Counted from the stretch's first letter, positions 1-6,569 are shown. The stretch: 38,900 nucleotides of DNA from an uncultured Clostridium sp. (GCA_900555615.1 USMB01000012.1:1-38900), one strand, 5' to 3'. Program-made: numbers and translations. The notes: generated from the sequence alone by a model not told the origin.

Positions 1-71
1 AAATGATACCAAAATTAAGAAGTTATGCAGTAGTAGCTATAAAAGATAAATTGATAAAAGAAGAGGAGTAA
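1..71 (+). CDS. 3' end of an unidentified gene (partial)
   Basis: The window opens inside a reading frame that ends in TAA at 69-71. The readable tail is PKLRSYAVVAIKDKLIKEEE. A Met codon at 3 is available, but the frame may run off the left edge. The family cannot be identified from about 22 residues. The fragments immediately downstream are decayed accessory genes, so this may be accessory DNA as well. Confidence 0.35.
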   Translation, partial: MIPKLRSYAVVAIKDKLIKEEE

Positions 72-79
72 TTGAAAAA

Positions 80-220
80 ATGAAAAAAGCTAAAACCCTT
101 GATATTATAACTGTTTTAATGAAGAACGACAGGGTACGCGAATTTGAATGGTTAGATACGAGGAATTGAGAAGAAGATAGATATGCTAAGCAAATTAAGA
201 AGGATAAGGAAAAGCAATAA
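80..220 (+). pseudogene. short ORF interrupted by an in-frame TGA
   Basis: An ATG at 80 opens a frame reading MKKAKTLDIITVLMKNDRVR, then EFEWLDTRN, a TGA at 167-169, and in the same frame EEDRYAKQIKKDKEKQ to TAA at 218-220. The text before and after the stop looks continuous (charged, small), which suggests one 46-residue protein broken by a nonsense change. I do not recognise the family. A faintly similar stretch (AAGATA...AAGCAAAT...AAGGATAA) occurs near 4507-4545, also in debris. Nothing suggests selenocysteine. Confidence 0.35.
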
Positions 221-246
221 TATATAAAGGAGGAGCGACCTAAAAA

Positions 247-931
247 ATGCTGGCAACATTATATGGTGTATCAATATCTGTAATTAATCAACATATAAAA
301 AATGTAAAGGTAGATAATGAAAGAGCAGTACAATTTAGAAAATGGGCTAATCAGATAGTAAAGGATTTTACTATTAAAGGTTGGGTAATGGACGATGAAA
401 GATTAAAAAATGGTGGATCAATCTTAACAGAGAAATATTTTGAAGAGCAACTAGAAAGAATAAGAGAAATAAGAATGTCTGAAAGAAAATTTTATCAAAA
501 AATTATAGACATTTATGCGACTTCAATAGATTATGATAAGACGGCAAAATCCACAATAAGATTTTTTTCTAATGTACAAAACAAACTTCATTATGCAGTT
601 TCAGGAAATACTGCTGCAGAAATTATATACAATATCTGAAAATGAAATTGCACAGTTAGAAAGAATGGTTTCTGCATATTTAGACTTGGCTGAGATGCAA
701 GCAATGAGACATATTCCTATGACAATGGCTGATTGGGAAGAGAGATTAAATGGATTTTTAACATTATGGGATCATGAAGTATTAAAAAACAATGGTAAAA
801 TATCTGCGGAAATGGCGAAATTACATGCTGAAACAGAATTTGAAAAATATAGGATAATTCAGGATAAAATATATATTTCTGATTTTGATAAATTATTAGA
901 AGAGGCTAAAAGACTAAAAAAGGATAAATAA
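247..931 (+). pseudogene. RhuM-family (virulence RhuM-like) protein, broken by deletions and a frameshift
   Basis: Two overlapping frames together read like a RhuM-family protein. The first (247-639) has the N-terminal HTH-like part LATLYGVSISVINQHIKN, then jumps directly to VDNERAVQFRKWANQIVKDF, omitting the roughly 50 residues that normally lie between. It continues through RIREIRMSERKFYQKIIDIY and TAAEIIY. The second frame resumes at SENEIAQLERMVSAYLDLAE and QIPMTMADW-like text (RHIPMTMADWEERLNGFL), ending in FDKLLEEAKRLKKDK. The middle linker is missing as well and the join changes frame near 600-640. A good SD (AAGGAGGAG, 227-235) still precedes the first fragment. RhuM proteins are accessory genes common in mobile islands, and their function is poorly defined. 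The assignment rests on remembered family motifs. Confidence 0.7.
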
Positions 932-986
932 TGCTTATAAAAAAGTTAATGAAGAATTAATATTTTTATATTGGGACTTTGTAAGA

Positions 987-1169
987 ATGAAAAATAATAA
1001 ATGGAGAATATTCCAAGTAATTCAGCTTATTTTATTTTTAGGCGTTAGTATATTTTTATTTTTTAGAAAAGTCGATGGAAGTGGAGCAGAAAATACGGCA
1101 GATGTAAAATTAATAAGTTTGGCTATATGGCTAGGATTTTATCTATTGAATATGGAGTACGATTTTTGA
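987..1169 (+). CDS. small membrane protein, possibly a truncated gene
   Basis: A 60-residue frame with two predicted membrane segments (about residues 10-26 and 42-56) joined by a short polar loop (RKVDGSGAENTADVK). There is no convincing SD before the ATG. After the TGA at 1167-1169 and a TAG at 1176 the same frame stays open to 1316, reading a Lys/Asn-rich tail (QLSDYKEKIVSYRSNYLSNY). The original gene may therefore have been longer, with a C-terminal cytoplasmic coil, and interrupted since. It lies between the RhuM remnant and the PerR promoter. Family not recognised. Confidence 0.35.
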   Translation: MKNNKWRIFQVIQLILFLGVSIFLFFRKVDGSGAENTADVKLISLAIWLGFYLLNMEYDF

Positions 1170-1290
1170 CAAAGATAGGTAAAAAATAATTATAAATTAC
1201 AATTAAGTGATTATAAAGAAAAAATAGTAAGTTATCGCTCAAATTATCTTTCTAATTATAAAAAATTGAGTAATAATAATCATAAAGTTA

Positions 1291-1319
1291 TTGACAAACT
1301 ATATGAAATAATATAAAAT
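1291..1319 (+). promoter_or_regulatory. sigma-A promoter of the perR-rubrerythrin operon
   Basis: Consensus -35 TTGACA (1291-1296), 17-bp spacer, -10 TAAAAT (1314-1319). The predicted start, near 1326, coincides with the left edge of the palindrome at 1326-1348. Confidence 0.8.
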
Positions 1320-1325
1320 AAAACA

Positions 1326-1348
1326 AAATTAGGAATAATTCCTAATTT
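1326..1348 (+). promoter_or_regulatory. perfect palindromic operator, candidate PerR/Fur box
   Basis: An 11-1-11 perfect inverted repeat (half-site AAATTAGGAAT, centre A1337) sits at the predicted transcription start and 14 bp before the perR start codon. Its inner part has the 7-1-7 layout typical of Fur/PerR boxes (TTAGGAAT-n-ATTCCTAA type), although the bases differ from the classical TTATAAT half-site. Negative autoregulation of perR-rbr is inferred from position and symmetry. Confidence 0.7.
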
Positions 1349-1361
1349 AGAAAGAGGATAC

Positions 1362-1760
1362 ATGAATAACTATTCTAAGCAAAGAGAAATTATACTAGAA
1401 ACATTTAAGTATTTAAATCATCCAACAGTGGAACAAATATATGATAAAGTACATCAAGATAATCCAACTATTAGTAAAAGTACAGTTTATAGAAATTTAA
1501 ATGTTTTATTGGAAAATAAAACTATCAAGAAAATAAAAGTATTAACTGGACCAGATAAATATGATTATATTGATAAAGAACATTATCATGTAATATGCAA
1601 CAAATGTGGAAAAGTTTTTGATTTTATGTATCAGTTTAAGAAGGAAAAACTAAAAGAATTGATCCATAATCAAACGAGTGTAATTACTAATCTAGACAGT
1701 ATCATTTTATATGGAATATGTGAAGAATGTAAATCTAAAATAAAGTATGAGGAGGAATAA
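1362..1760 (+). CDS. perR: Fur-family transcriptional regulator, PerR-like
   Basis: The 132-residue length is normal for Fur/PerR. An N-terminal winged helix (about residues 1-75, with PTISKSTVYRNLNVLLENK as the recognition region) is followed by the dimerisation/metal domain. That domain carries HYHVICNKCGKVFDF, with CxxC at residues 79 and 82, and a second CxxC (CEEC, 120 and 123). The four cysteines form the structural zinc site of this family. His residues of the regulatory metal site lie in the KEHYHV stretch. The gene is cotranscribed with rubrerythrin, whose SD (AGGAGG) lies inside the end of this gene. This pairing is the classic clostridial peroxide regulon, so PerR is preferred over Fur or Zur, but metal specificity cannot be proved from sequence alone. 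Confidence 0.85.
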   Translation: MNNYSKQREIILETFKYLNHPTVEQIYDKVHQDNPTISKSTVYRNLNVLLENKTIKKIKVLTGPDKYDYIDKEHYHVICNKCGKVFDFMYQFKKEKLKELIHNQTSVITNLDSIILYGICEECKSKIKYEEE

Positions 1761-1763
1761 AAA

Positions 1764-2303
1764 ATGGAATTAAAAGGATCAAAAACAGAAAAAAATTTAA
1801 TGGAGGCATTTGCAGGAGAATCACAAGCAAGAAATAAATATACCTATTTTGCAAGCAAAGCTAAAAAGGAAGGATATGAGCAAATAGCAGCAATATTCCA
1901 AGAAACAGCAGATAATGAAAAAGAACATGCTAAATTATGGTTTAAACTATTACATGATGAAGATATACCATCTACAGCTGAAAATTTAAAAGCAGCAGCA
2001 GAAGGAGAAAATTTTGAATGGACAGATATGTATGATAGAATGGCAAAAGAAGCAAAGGAAGAAGGATTTGATAGAATAGCATATTTATTTGAAGCGGTTG
2101 GAAAGATAGAAAAAGAACATGAAGAAAGATATAAAAAATTATTAGAAAATGTAGAAAATGGGTTAGTATTTTCTAAAGATGGAGATAAAATTTGGAAATG
2201 TAGAAATTGTGGACATATTGTAATTGGTAAAGAAGCACCAGAAATTTGCCCAGTTTGTAGTCATCCAAAAGCATATTTTGAAATAAAAGCAGAAAATTAT
2301 TAA
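1764..2303 (+). CDS. rbr: rubrerythrin
   Basis: 179 residues, a standard rubrerythrin. The N-terminal ferritin-like four-helix domain (about 1-135) carries the diiron ligands in EAFAGESQARNKY, ETADNEKEHAKLW and AVGKIEKEHEERY. The C-terminal rubredoxin-like domain (about 140-175) has two CxxC knuckles, KCRNCGH and CPVCSHP, binding one iron. Rubrerythrin reduces hydrogen peroxide to water in the cytoplasm of anaerobes, taking electrons from rubredoxin. It begins four bases after the perR stop, with its SD inside perR, so the two genes are translationally linked. The next gene also carries a rubredoxin domain, consistent with a peroxide/redox group under the upstream palindrome. Confidence 0.95.
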   Translation: MELKGSKTEKNLMEAFAGESQARNKYTYFASKAKKEGYEQIAAIFQETADNEKEHAKLWFKLLHDEDIPSTAENLKAAAEGENFEWTDMYDRMAKEAKEEGFDRIAYLFEAVGKIEKEHEERYKKLLENVENGLVFSKDGDKIWKCRNCGHIVIGKEAPEICPVCSHPKAYFEIKAENY

Positions 2304-2314
2304 TATATTAGTAA

Positions 2315-2344
2315 AATAAGAGATACCTTTTTGTATCTCTTATT
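2315..2344 (+). other. 12-bp perfect hairpin between rbr and the rubredoxin-GltS gene
   Basis: AATAAGAGATAC (2315-2326), 6-base loop CTTTTT, GTATCTCTTATT (2333-2344). The right arm is not followed by a T run, so it is a weak terminator candidate. It may be a partial terminator or an mRNA-stabilising hairpin that protects the perR-rbr message. Confidence 0.6.
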
Positions 2345-2365
2345 GAAATTAAAAAAGGAGGAAAA

Positions 2366-3790
2366 ATGGCTAAATATAAATGTCAATTATGTGGACATAT
2401 TTATGATGAAGAAAAAGAGGGAGTTAAATTTGAAGACTTACCAGATGATTGGAAATGTCCAATGTGTTTTGCACCAAAGAATATGTTTAAATTAGTAGAA
2501 GAAGATGCAAAACAAGAAGAAAAAGTAGAATCTAAAGAAGAAACAAGAAAGAATGAAAATAAGCTAGAAAACTATTTAAAAGAATATACTCGTAGTACAG
2601 ACGAAGTAGAACAAAGAATGGAAGATATCCATACAATGGCTATTACAGGAAAAAGTATTATTTCAGCAATGGGAACAAAGCTACCTGTAACTAGCTGGAA
2701 TGATATTCTAATTCTGGGTGGACAACTTAGCAAAATGCCACTTTTTGAGGATGAAGAAGTTAGTCTAAGAACAGTAATTGGTAAAAATGCGAAAAAGCCA
2801 ATGATTTTAGAAACACCTGTATTTGTAACACACATGTCTTTCGGTGCATTATCAAAAGAAGCCAAAACAGCCTTGGCCATAGGAACGAAAAATGTAAAAA
2901 CAGCAATATGTAGCGGAGAAGGTGGAATATTACCAGAAGAATTTGAAAATGCTTATGAATATATTTTTGAATATGTGCCAAATAAATATAGTGTTACGGA
3001 TGAAAACTTAAAAAAGGTAAGTGCAATAGAGATTAAAATAGGTCAAGGAACAAAACCAGGAATGGGAGGACACCTACCCGGAGAAAAAGTAACAGAAGAA
3101 ATTGCAAAAATAAGAGGTAAAAAAGTAGGAGAAGATATTATTAGTCCATCTAAATTTAAAGAGATTGAAACAAAAGAAGACTTAAAATCTCTAGTAGATG
3201 AATTAAGAGAAAAATCAGAAGGAAGACCAATTGGTGTGAAATTTGCAGCAGGACATATAGAAGAGGATCTAGAATTTGCGTGTTTTGCAAAGCCGGATTT
3301 TATTACAATAGATGGGAGAGGTGGTGCAACAGGTGCAAGCCCTAAAATCATAAAAGATGCAACAACAGTACCTACAATATATGCACTATATAGAGCAAGA
3401 AAATATTTAGATGAGCATGGAGAAGATATATCACTTGTCATAACGGGAGGACTAAGAACTTCATCAGATTTTGCTAAGGCAATTGCAATGGGAGCAGATG
3501 CTATCGCTATTGGAACAGCTGCAATGATGGCAATTGCTTGCCAACAGTACAGAGTTTGCAATAATGGAATGTGTCCGGTAGGAGTAGGAACACAAGATTC
3601 AGAATTAAGAAAAAGATTAAATATTGAAAAAAGCAGTAAAAGGTTAGAGAATTATTTTAATGTTGTAAATGATGAATTAAAAACTTTTGCAAGAATAACA
3701 GGAAACAAGGATATTCATAATTTGAGTAATTATGATATTGTAACAACTAATAGTGAAATTTCAAAGAATACAAATATTATACATGCATAA
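2366..3790 (+). CDS. rubredoxin fused to FMN-dependent glutamate synthase-like domain
   Basis: 474 residues. Residues 1-40 form a complete rubredoxin (CQLC at 6/9, CPMC at 31/34). A charged linker (about 45-75) leads to a glutamate synthase central/FMN (beta/alpha)8 domain. Visible signatures are KIGQGTKPGMGGHLPGEKV, the FMN loop GRGGATGASPKIIKD, GGLRTSSDFAKAIAMGADA, and the 3Fe-4S cysteines C-x5-C-x4-C in CQQYRVCNNGMCPVG (about 392-403). There is no glutamine amidotransferase domain, so it resembles the short archaeal-type GltB-like proteins. The likely role is a flavin oxidoreductase receiving or donating electrons through its own rubredoxin. True glutamate synthesis is uncertain. It follows rubrerythrin by 62 bp with a strong SD (AAAAGGAGG), so it may serve as an electron partner. 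Confidence 0.85.
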   Translation: MAKYKCQLCGHIYDEEKEGVKFEDLPDDWKCPMCFAPKNMFKLVEEDAKQEEKVESKEETRKNENKLENYLKEYTRSTDEVEQRMEDIHTMAITGKSIISAMGTKLPVTSWNDILILGGQLSKMPLFEDEEVSLRTVIGKNAKKPMILETPVFVTHMSFGALSKEAKTALAIGTKNVKTAICSGEGGILPEEFENAYEYIFEYVPNKYSVTDENLKKVSAIEIKIGQGTKPGMGGHLPGEKVTEEIAKIRGKKVGEDIISPSKFKEIETKEDLKSLVDELREKSEGRPIGVKFAAGHIEEDLEFACFAKPDFITIDGRGGATGASPKIIKDATTVPTIYALYRARKYLDEHGEDISLVITGGLRTSSDFAKAIAMGADAIAIGTAAMMAIACQQYRVCNNGMCPVGVGTQDSELRKRLNIEKSSKRLENYFNVVNDELKTFARITGNKDIHNLSNYDIVTTNSEISKNTNIIHA

Positions 3791-3816
3791 TAAAATTTAG
3801 AAAGTTATATATTGAT

Positions 3817-3845
3817 TTGAAAATATCTAACTTTTATGTTACAAT
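3817..3845 (+). promoter_or_regulatory. predicted promoter upstream of a mini-ORF
   Basis: TTGAAA (3817-3822), 17-bp spacer, TACAAT (3840-3845). It would transcribe the 17-codon frame at 3881-3934 and possibly into toxin locus A. Confidence 0.45.
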
Positions 3846-3880
3846 CATCTCGATAAATTACAATTTATGTGAAGAGGAAA

Positions 3881-3934
3881 ATGGTATATTTATCAATAAA
3901 GTGTGACATATATTTGACAAACCTACAAGAATAA
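3881..3934 (+). CDS. 17-residue mini-ORF, probably a remnant or leader
   Basis: ATG at 3881 follows GAAGAGG by a normal distance and reads MVYLSIKCDIYLTNLQE to TAA. It could be a leader peptide or the leftover 5' end of a deleted gene. Nothing beyond the promoter and SD supports it. Confidence 0.2.
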   Translation: MVYLSIKCDIYLTNLQE

Positions 3935-3957
3935 ATTGTAAAAGTTTGTAAATATTG

Positions 3958-3986
3958 TAGACAAAATAAAAATGATATAGTAAAAT
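3958..3986 (+). promoter_or_regulatory. promoter of toxin-like mRNA, locus A
   Basis: TAGACA (3958-3963), 17-bp spacer, TAAAAT (3981-3986), giving a start near 3993. That is the first base or two of the left inverted-repeat arm, so the arm forms the 5' end of the transcript. Confidence 0.6.
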
Positions 3987-4063
3987 AATTGGCATAGGAA
4001 ATGACGAGAAACAGATGTGGTTTTGCCACCTGAATTTTACGAAATATCGTAGGAGAGGTGGTG

Positions 4064-4171
4064 ATGTTTATGATTAAAGTAATAGTATTTTTGATATTAT
4101 CCTTAATGTTTTCTTTAACATTGAACGTTGCCTTGACAGCAGTTCTGTATAAGAACTGGGTTTATAAGTAA
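4064..4171 (+). CDS. small hydrophobic peptide, candidate type I toxin (locus A)
   Basis: A 35-residue peptide from ATG 4064 (a second in-frame ATG is at 4070) starting MFMIKVIVFLILSLMFSLTL. One membrane segment spans about residues 5-29, followed by a short basic/aromatic tail YKNWVYK. The SD (AGGAGAGG, 4051-4058) is strong but can be sequestered by CCACCT at 4026-4031. A single membrane helix with a charged tail, a structured leader, and a convergent antisense RNA sharing a bidirectional terminator are the hallmarks of type I toxins of the Fst/TxpA/BsrG kind. No sequence family was recognised, so toxicity is inferred from architecture only. Alternatives are a regulatory membrane microprotein or a spurious ORF, though the precise control elements argue against the latter. 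Confidence 0.6.
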   Translation: MFMIKVIVFLILSLMFSLTLNVALTAVLYKNWVYK

Positions 4172-4182
4172 CTACATAAATA

Positions 4183-4228
4183 AAAAAACTCACATCTGTA
4201 ACTTTGGCGAGTTAGGTGTGAGTTTTTT
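4183..4228. terminator. bidirectional intrinsic terminator shared by both RNAs of locus A
   Basis: AAAAAACTCACA (4183-4194) pairs with TGTGAGTTTTTT (4217-4228). An inner stem TAACT/AGTTA lies at 4199-4203 and 4210-4214. The A run on the left and T run on the right make it work in both directions, for the peptide mRNA (+) and the antisense RNA (-). Confidence 0.85.
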
Positions 4229-4274
4229 CAAACTTAATTTGGCAAAACCACGTTTGTGGATTTGTCATTTCCTA
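4183..4274 (-). ncRNA. candidate antitoxin RNA of locus A
   Basis: Predicted - strand transcript of about 90 nt starting near 4274 from the promoter at 4280-4309 and ending at the shared terminator. It is fully complementary to the 3' end of the peptide mRNA through the terminator region (about 45 nt), as in 3'-overlapping type I antitoxins. Its 5' region duplicates, rather than complements, the mRNA 5' arm and can form a small CCAC/GTGG hairpin. The RNA is inferred from promoter plus terminator. Confidence 0.55.
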
Positions 4275-4279
4275 TATTT

Positions 4280-4309
4280 ATTATACTCTAATTATAGTAA
4301 TAAAGTCAA
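4280..4309 (-). promoter_or_regulatory. promoter of antisense RNA, locus A
   Basis: Read on the - strand: TTGACT (4309-4304), 18-bp spacer, perfect TATAAT (4285-4280). It is closer to consensus than the toxin promoter, as expected if the antitoxin RNA is made in excess. Confidence 0.7.
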
Positions 4310-4315
4310 GAAAAT

Positions 4316-4492
4316 ATGAAAATTTATTATTATAGCCACAAAAACGGACAACCCTTTATATATAAAGGAAAAGAGATGAATTTTGAAAATAGGCTAAAAT
4401 CTGTGGTTTTAACTAATCATAATGACTCCAGATATAGTTATATCAACTACTTCAAAAAAGTAATGTCAGGGAATACAAATTTTGACAGTTAA
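4316..4492 (+). CDS. 58-residue hypothetical ORF
   Basis: ATG 4316 opens MKIYYYSHKNGQPFIYKGKE and continues to TAA at 4490-4492 (ending VMSGNTNFDS). There is no SD and the start lies just beside the antisense promoter of locus A, so this is probably a gene remnant rather than an expressed gene. Composition is polar and aromatic with no membrane segment. Not recognised. Confidence 0.25.
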   Translation: MKIYYYSHKNGQPFIYKGKEMNFENRLKSVVLTNHNDSRYSYINYFKKVMSGNTNFDS

Positions 4493-4749
4493 ATAGGAAG
4501 AGCCAGAGTAAGAAAGATATAGTAAGCAAATAAAAAAGGATAACATGTATTTTTAAGAAAGAAGCAGCAAAAAGAATTATTTCTATTAGTAAAATTGACA
4601 GAAGAATCAGTTATTCAAATTTTTCGAATAACTGCAAATCTATAATTCAAACTTTTACAGTTTGTATGCGATAATAGCCGCTGGATTATGCAATGATTAA
4701 TTAAAACGATTTAAAAAATTCATAATAAATAATGAGGAGAAAACTAAAA
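4493..4749 (+). other. non-coding debris before the NUDIX gene
   Basis: No intact gene is visible. Short open stretches (for example LFLLVKLTEESVIQIFRITA near 4579-4640) look like leftovers of a coding sequence. A 9-bp inverted repeat (CAGTTATTC at 4608-4616, GAATAACTG at 4626-4634) has no T tail. Confidence 0.35.
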
Positions 4750-5160
4750 ATGATTAAGAAAGCAGGTTGCATATTAATAAATATTGTTAACAAAGAAATA
4801 GCTCTAGTATGCAGAAATGGAGAATATTCATTTCCAAAAGGACATTTAGAAATTAATGAAACTATACGAGAATGTGCTATACGAGAAACAATAGAAGAAA
4901 CAGGACATAGTTGTCACTTGGTAAATAACAAAGAAATATCAATTAATCATTATAAAGATTCTAAAGGAAATGAGATTGAAAATTATTTTTATTTAGCTAT
5001 TGATGATGGAAAGACAGAAAAGGAAATTAAAGAAAAAGATAAAGAAATAACTGTATGGAAAAAATACGATGAAGTTGAAGAAACTTTATCATATCAAAAT
5101 TTAAAAGATTTTTGGAATGAAATAAAATTTGAAGTAGAAAAGATTATTGAAAATGGATAA
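4750..5160 (+). CDS. NUDIX hydrolase
   Basis: 136 residues from ATG 4750, chosen over the upstream in-frame ATG at 4732 because the SD AGGAG (4735-4739) lies inside that extension, 10 bases from 4750. The Nudix box is complete: GHLEINE, seven residues, then RETIEETG, giving the Gx5Ex7REUxEExGU pattern that binds the catalytic divalent metal. FPKGHLE just before the box is also typical. Family members hydrolyse nucleoside diphosphates linked to another moiety; the substrate cannot be read here. The protein is short and single-domain. It is followed by a membrane protein gene and lies downstream of accessory debris. Confidence 0.85.
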   Translation: MIKKAGCILINIVNKEIALVCRNGEYSFPKGHLEINETIRECAIRETIEETGHSCHLVNNKEISINHYKDSKGNEIENYFYLAIDDGKTEKEIKEKDKEITVWKKYDEVEETLSYQNLKDFWNEIKFEVEKIIENG

Positions 5161-5197
5161 TAGAAATATTAAAAAATAGTAAGTTATGGAGAAAACA

Positions 5198-5734
5198 ATG
5201 AAGAAAAAACAAATAATAAAAAATATAACTATATCAATAATTATTGGAGTAATTTTAGGAAGCATTACTGAAATTGCATTAATACTAAATATAAGTTGGT
5301 TAATAAGAATAACTCAATCATTTATGTTTTGGGGAATTGTCATGTGTATATGTGCTTTTATATCAAAGAATTATGTATTATCACTTACAAATTCGAGTTT
5401 AATTATAACTCTAATGAATGCCACTTATTATATAATCAGATTAATAAAATCAGGTTATACTGATATAGATGCATGGAAATTATATACTTTAACAGGAATA
5501 GCTGGTTCACTGTATATTGTAACTATATGTTCATTTATAAAAGCTTGCTATCATAAGCAAAATAATATTATTTTAAAACACAATTTTATTTTTATGACTA
5601 TTAGTGGACTATTATTTGCAATATATGGGTGGTATAATGTTTGGATATCACATAATTTGTTCTATAGCCTTGATTTAGGGATAATTATTGGATTTGCAAT
5701 TAGTATAGTAATAAGAAGGCATAAAAGAAGATGA
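5198..5734 (+). CDS. multi-pass membrane protein of unknown function
   Basis: About 178 residues from ATG 5198. GGAG at 5188-5191 gives normal spacing to this start, whereas the earlier ATG at 5186 overlaps the SD. About six hydrophobic segments follow a basic N-terminus (KKKQIIKNITIS), ending with a basic tail RRHKRR. No motif or family was recognised. Its stop codon overlaps the start of the truncated acetyltransferase (ATGA, 5731-5734), suggesting a former two-gene operon. Confidence 0.6.
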   Translation: MKKKQIIKNITISIIIGVILGSITEIALILNISWLIRITQSFMFWGIVMCICAFISKNYVLSLTNSSLIITLMNATYYIIRLIKSGYTDIDAWKLYTLTGIAGSLYIVTICSFIKACYHKQNNIILKHNFIFMTISGLLFAIYGWYNVWISHNLFYSLDLGIIIGFAISIVIRRHKRR

Positions 5735-5883
5735 TAACAATTGAATATAGAGAAAATTTAGAGGAAGAATTTTATAATATTATAGATAGTGAGCTCAATA
5801 AATTTGCGGTTAAGAATGGTGTAACTTGCAACTATGTGCCATTTGCATTTGTTGTAAAAGATAATGAGAAGAACGAATCCTAA
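5731..5883 (+). pseudogene. N-terminal fragment of a GNAT-type acetyltransferase
   Basis: Fifty codons from ATG 5731 read MITIEYRENLEEEFYNIIDS and, further on, NGVTCNYVPFAFVVKDNEK before stopping at 5881. This resembles the first strands of GNAT N-acetyltransferases, where the next element would be the acetyl-CoA binding region (V-x-G-x-x-x type text). That region and the rest of the roughly 150-residue domain are absent, so the gene is truncated. The family call is by resemblance only. Confidence 0.45.
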
Positions 5884-5912
5884 ACTTAACAAATATTTTT
5901 TGGTTAAATATA

Positions 5913-5941
5913 TTGCTTAAAAATAATTAATATGTTATTAT
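5913..5941 (+). promoter_or_regulatory. promoter of the DUF4358-like gene
   Basis: TTGCTT (5913-5918), 17-bp spacer, TATTAT (5936-5941), about 30 bp before the start codon at 5975. Confidence 0.5.
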
Positions 5942-5974
5942 TTGAGTGAATAAATAAAAAAGGAGAGAAAAATT

Positions 5975-6559
5975 ATGAAAAAACAAACGATAATAGCAAT
6001 AGTAGCGGTACTAATTGTTGCAATTATAATAGGTGGAGTAATTGCAGTAAACAATAACAATTCAGGAAACAAAGACAGTGTAAAAATCGAAAGTGCAAAA
6101 GATATGAAAAAAATGTTTAGCACAATAAATTCAAATTTAAAAGAAAAATTACCAAGTCTTGAAACACAAGAAATAGATGTTTCAGATGAAATGCAAGTGC
6201 AAACATACACAGGACTAAAATCAAATGAAAATGTAGAAGCATTAGTTGTTTCAGAACCTATGATGAGTTCACAGGCATATTCAGCAGTTGCAGTAAAAGT
6301 AAAAAGTAATGCAGATATTGAAACATTAAAACAAGAGATGCTAGATAATATAGATACAAGCAAATGGATATGTGTCTCAGCTAGCAAAGTTTATGTTACA
6401 AATCATGATAATGTAATATTCTTAGTAATGGCTGATGAAGAATGGGCAAAACCAGTTTATGATGAATTCAAAAAATTTGTAAATAATAACATAGGAAAAG
6501 AATTAGAAAAAAACGCAGAAGAAGATTTTGAACTTCCACCACAAATGATTGTACAATAA
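5975..6559 (+). CDS. membrane-anchored extracellular protein, DUF4358-like
   Basis: 194 residues. An N-terminal hydrophobic segment (about 5-26, IIAIVAVLIVAIIIGGVIAV) without a lipobox Cys should act as a signal anchor. A roughly 165-residue extracytoplasmic domain follows, with ALVVSEPMMSSQAYSAVAVK and a KVYVTNHDNVIFLVMAD strand. The pattern (short anchored protein, MSSQAY-type motif, next to MBOAT and DHHW genes) matches DUF4358 proteins, which commonly occur in such clusters. The biochemical role is unknown; association with cell-surface polymer acylation is inferred from neighbours. A hairpin terminator follows, so it may be transcribed separately from the MBOAT gene. Confidence 0.6.
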   Translation: MKKQTIIAIVAVLIVAIIIGGVIAVNNNNSGNKDSVKIESAKDMKKMFSTINSNLKEKLPSLETQEIDVSDEMQVQTYTGLKSNENVEALVVSEPMMSSQAYSAVAVKVKSNADIETLKQEMLDNIDTSKWICVSASKVYVTNHDNVIFLVMADEEWAKPVYDEFKKFVNNNIGKELEKNAEEDFELPPQMIVQ

Positions 6560-6569
6560 AATAAAAGAG

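Larger units (their letters stand above)
3994..4275. repeat. imperfect inverted repeat flanking locus A
   Basis: Left arm 3994-4028 and right arm 4240-4275 are inverted copies sharing ATAGGAAATGAC and GTGGTTTTGCCA with a variable middle. Because each arm lies at the predicted start of one of two convergent transcripts, both RNAs would begin with nearly the same about 35 nt. A read-through transcript would fold into a long 5'-3' stem. Confidence 0.75.

Noticed and set aside
80..220. Selenocysteine at the in-frame TGA 167-169
   Set aside because: No selenoprotein family resemblance, no SECIS-like hairpin immediately after the TGA, and the neighbourhood is gene debris.
2315..2344. Strong intrinsic terminator separating rbr from the rubredoxin-GltS gene
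   Set aside because: The hairpin is perfect but is followed by GAAATTAAAAAAGG, not a T run, so termination is not assured; reported as a hairpin only.
3043..3561. Long - strand open frame opposite the glutamate synthase gene, and similar frames opposite polA, relA, recJ and ylbJ
   Set aside because: They are antisense shadows of clear protein families, have no SD and show no recognisable motifs.
4608..4634. Terminator at the CAGTTATTC/GAATAACTG inverted repeat
   Set aside because: Only 9 bp, no T tail, and no gene immediately upstream; probably chance in AT-rich debris.
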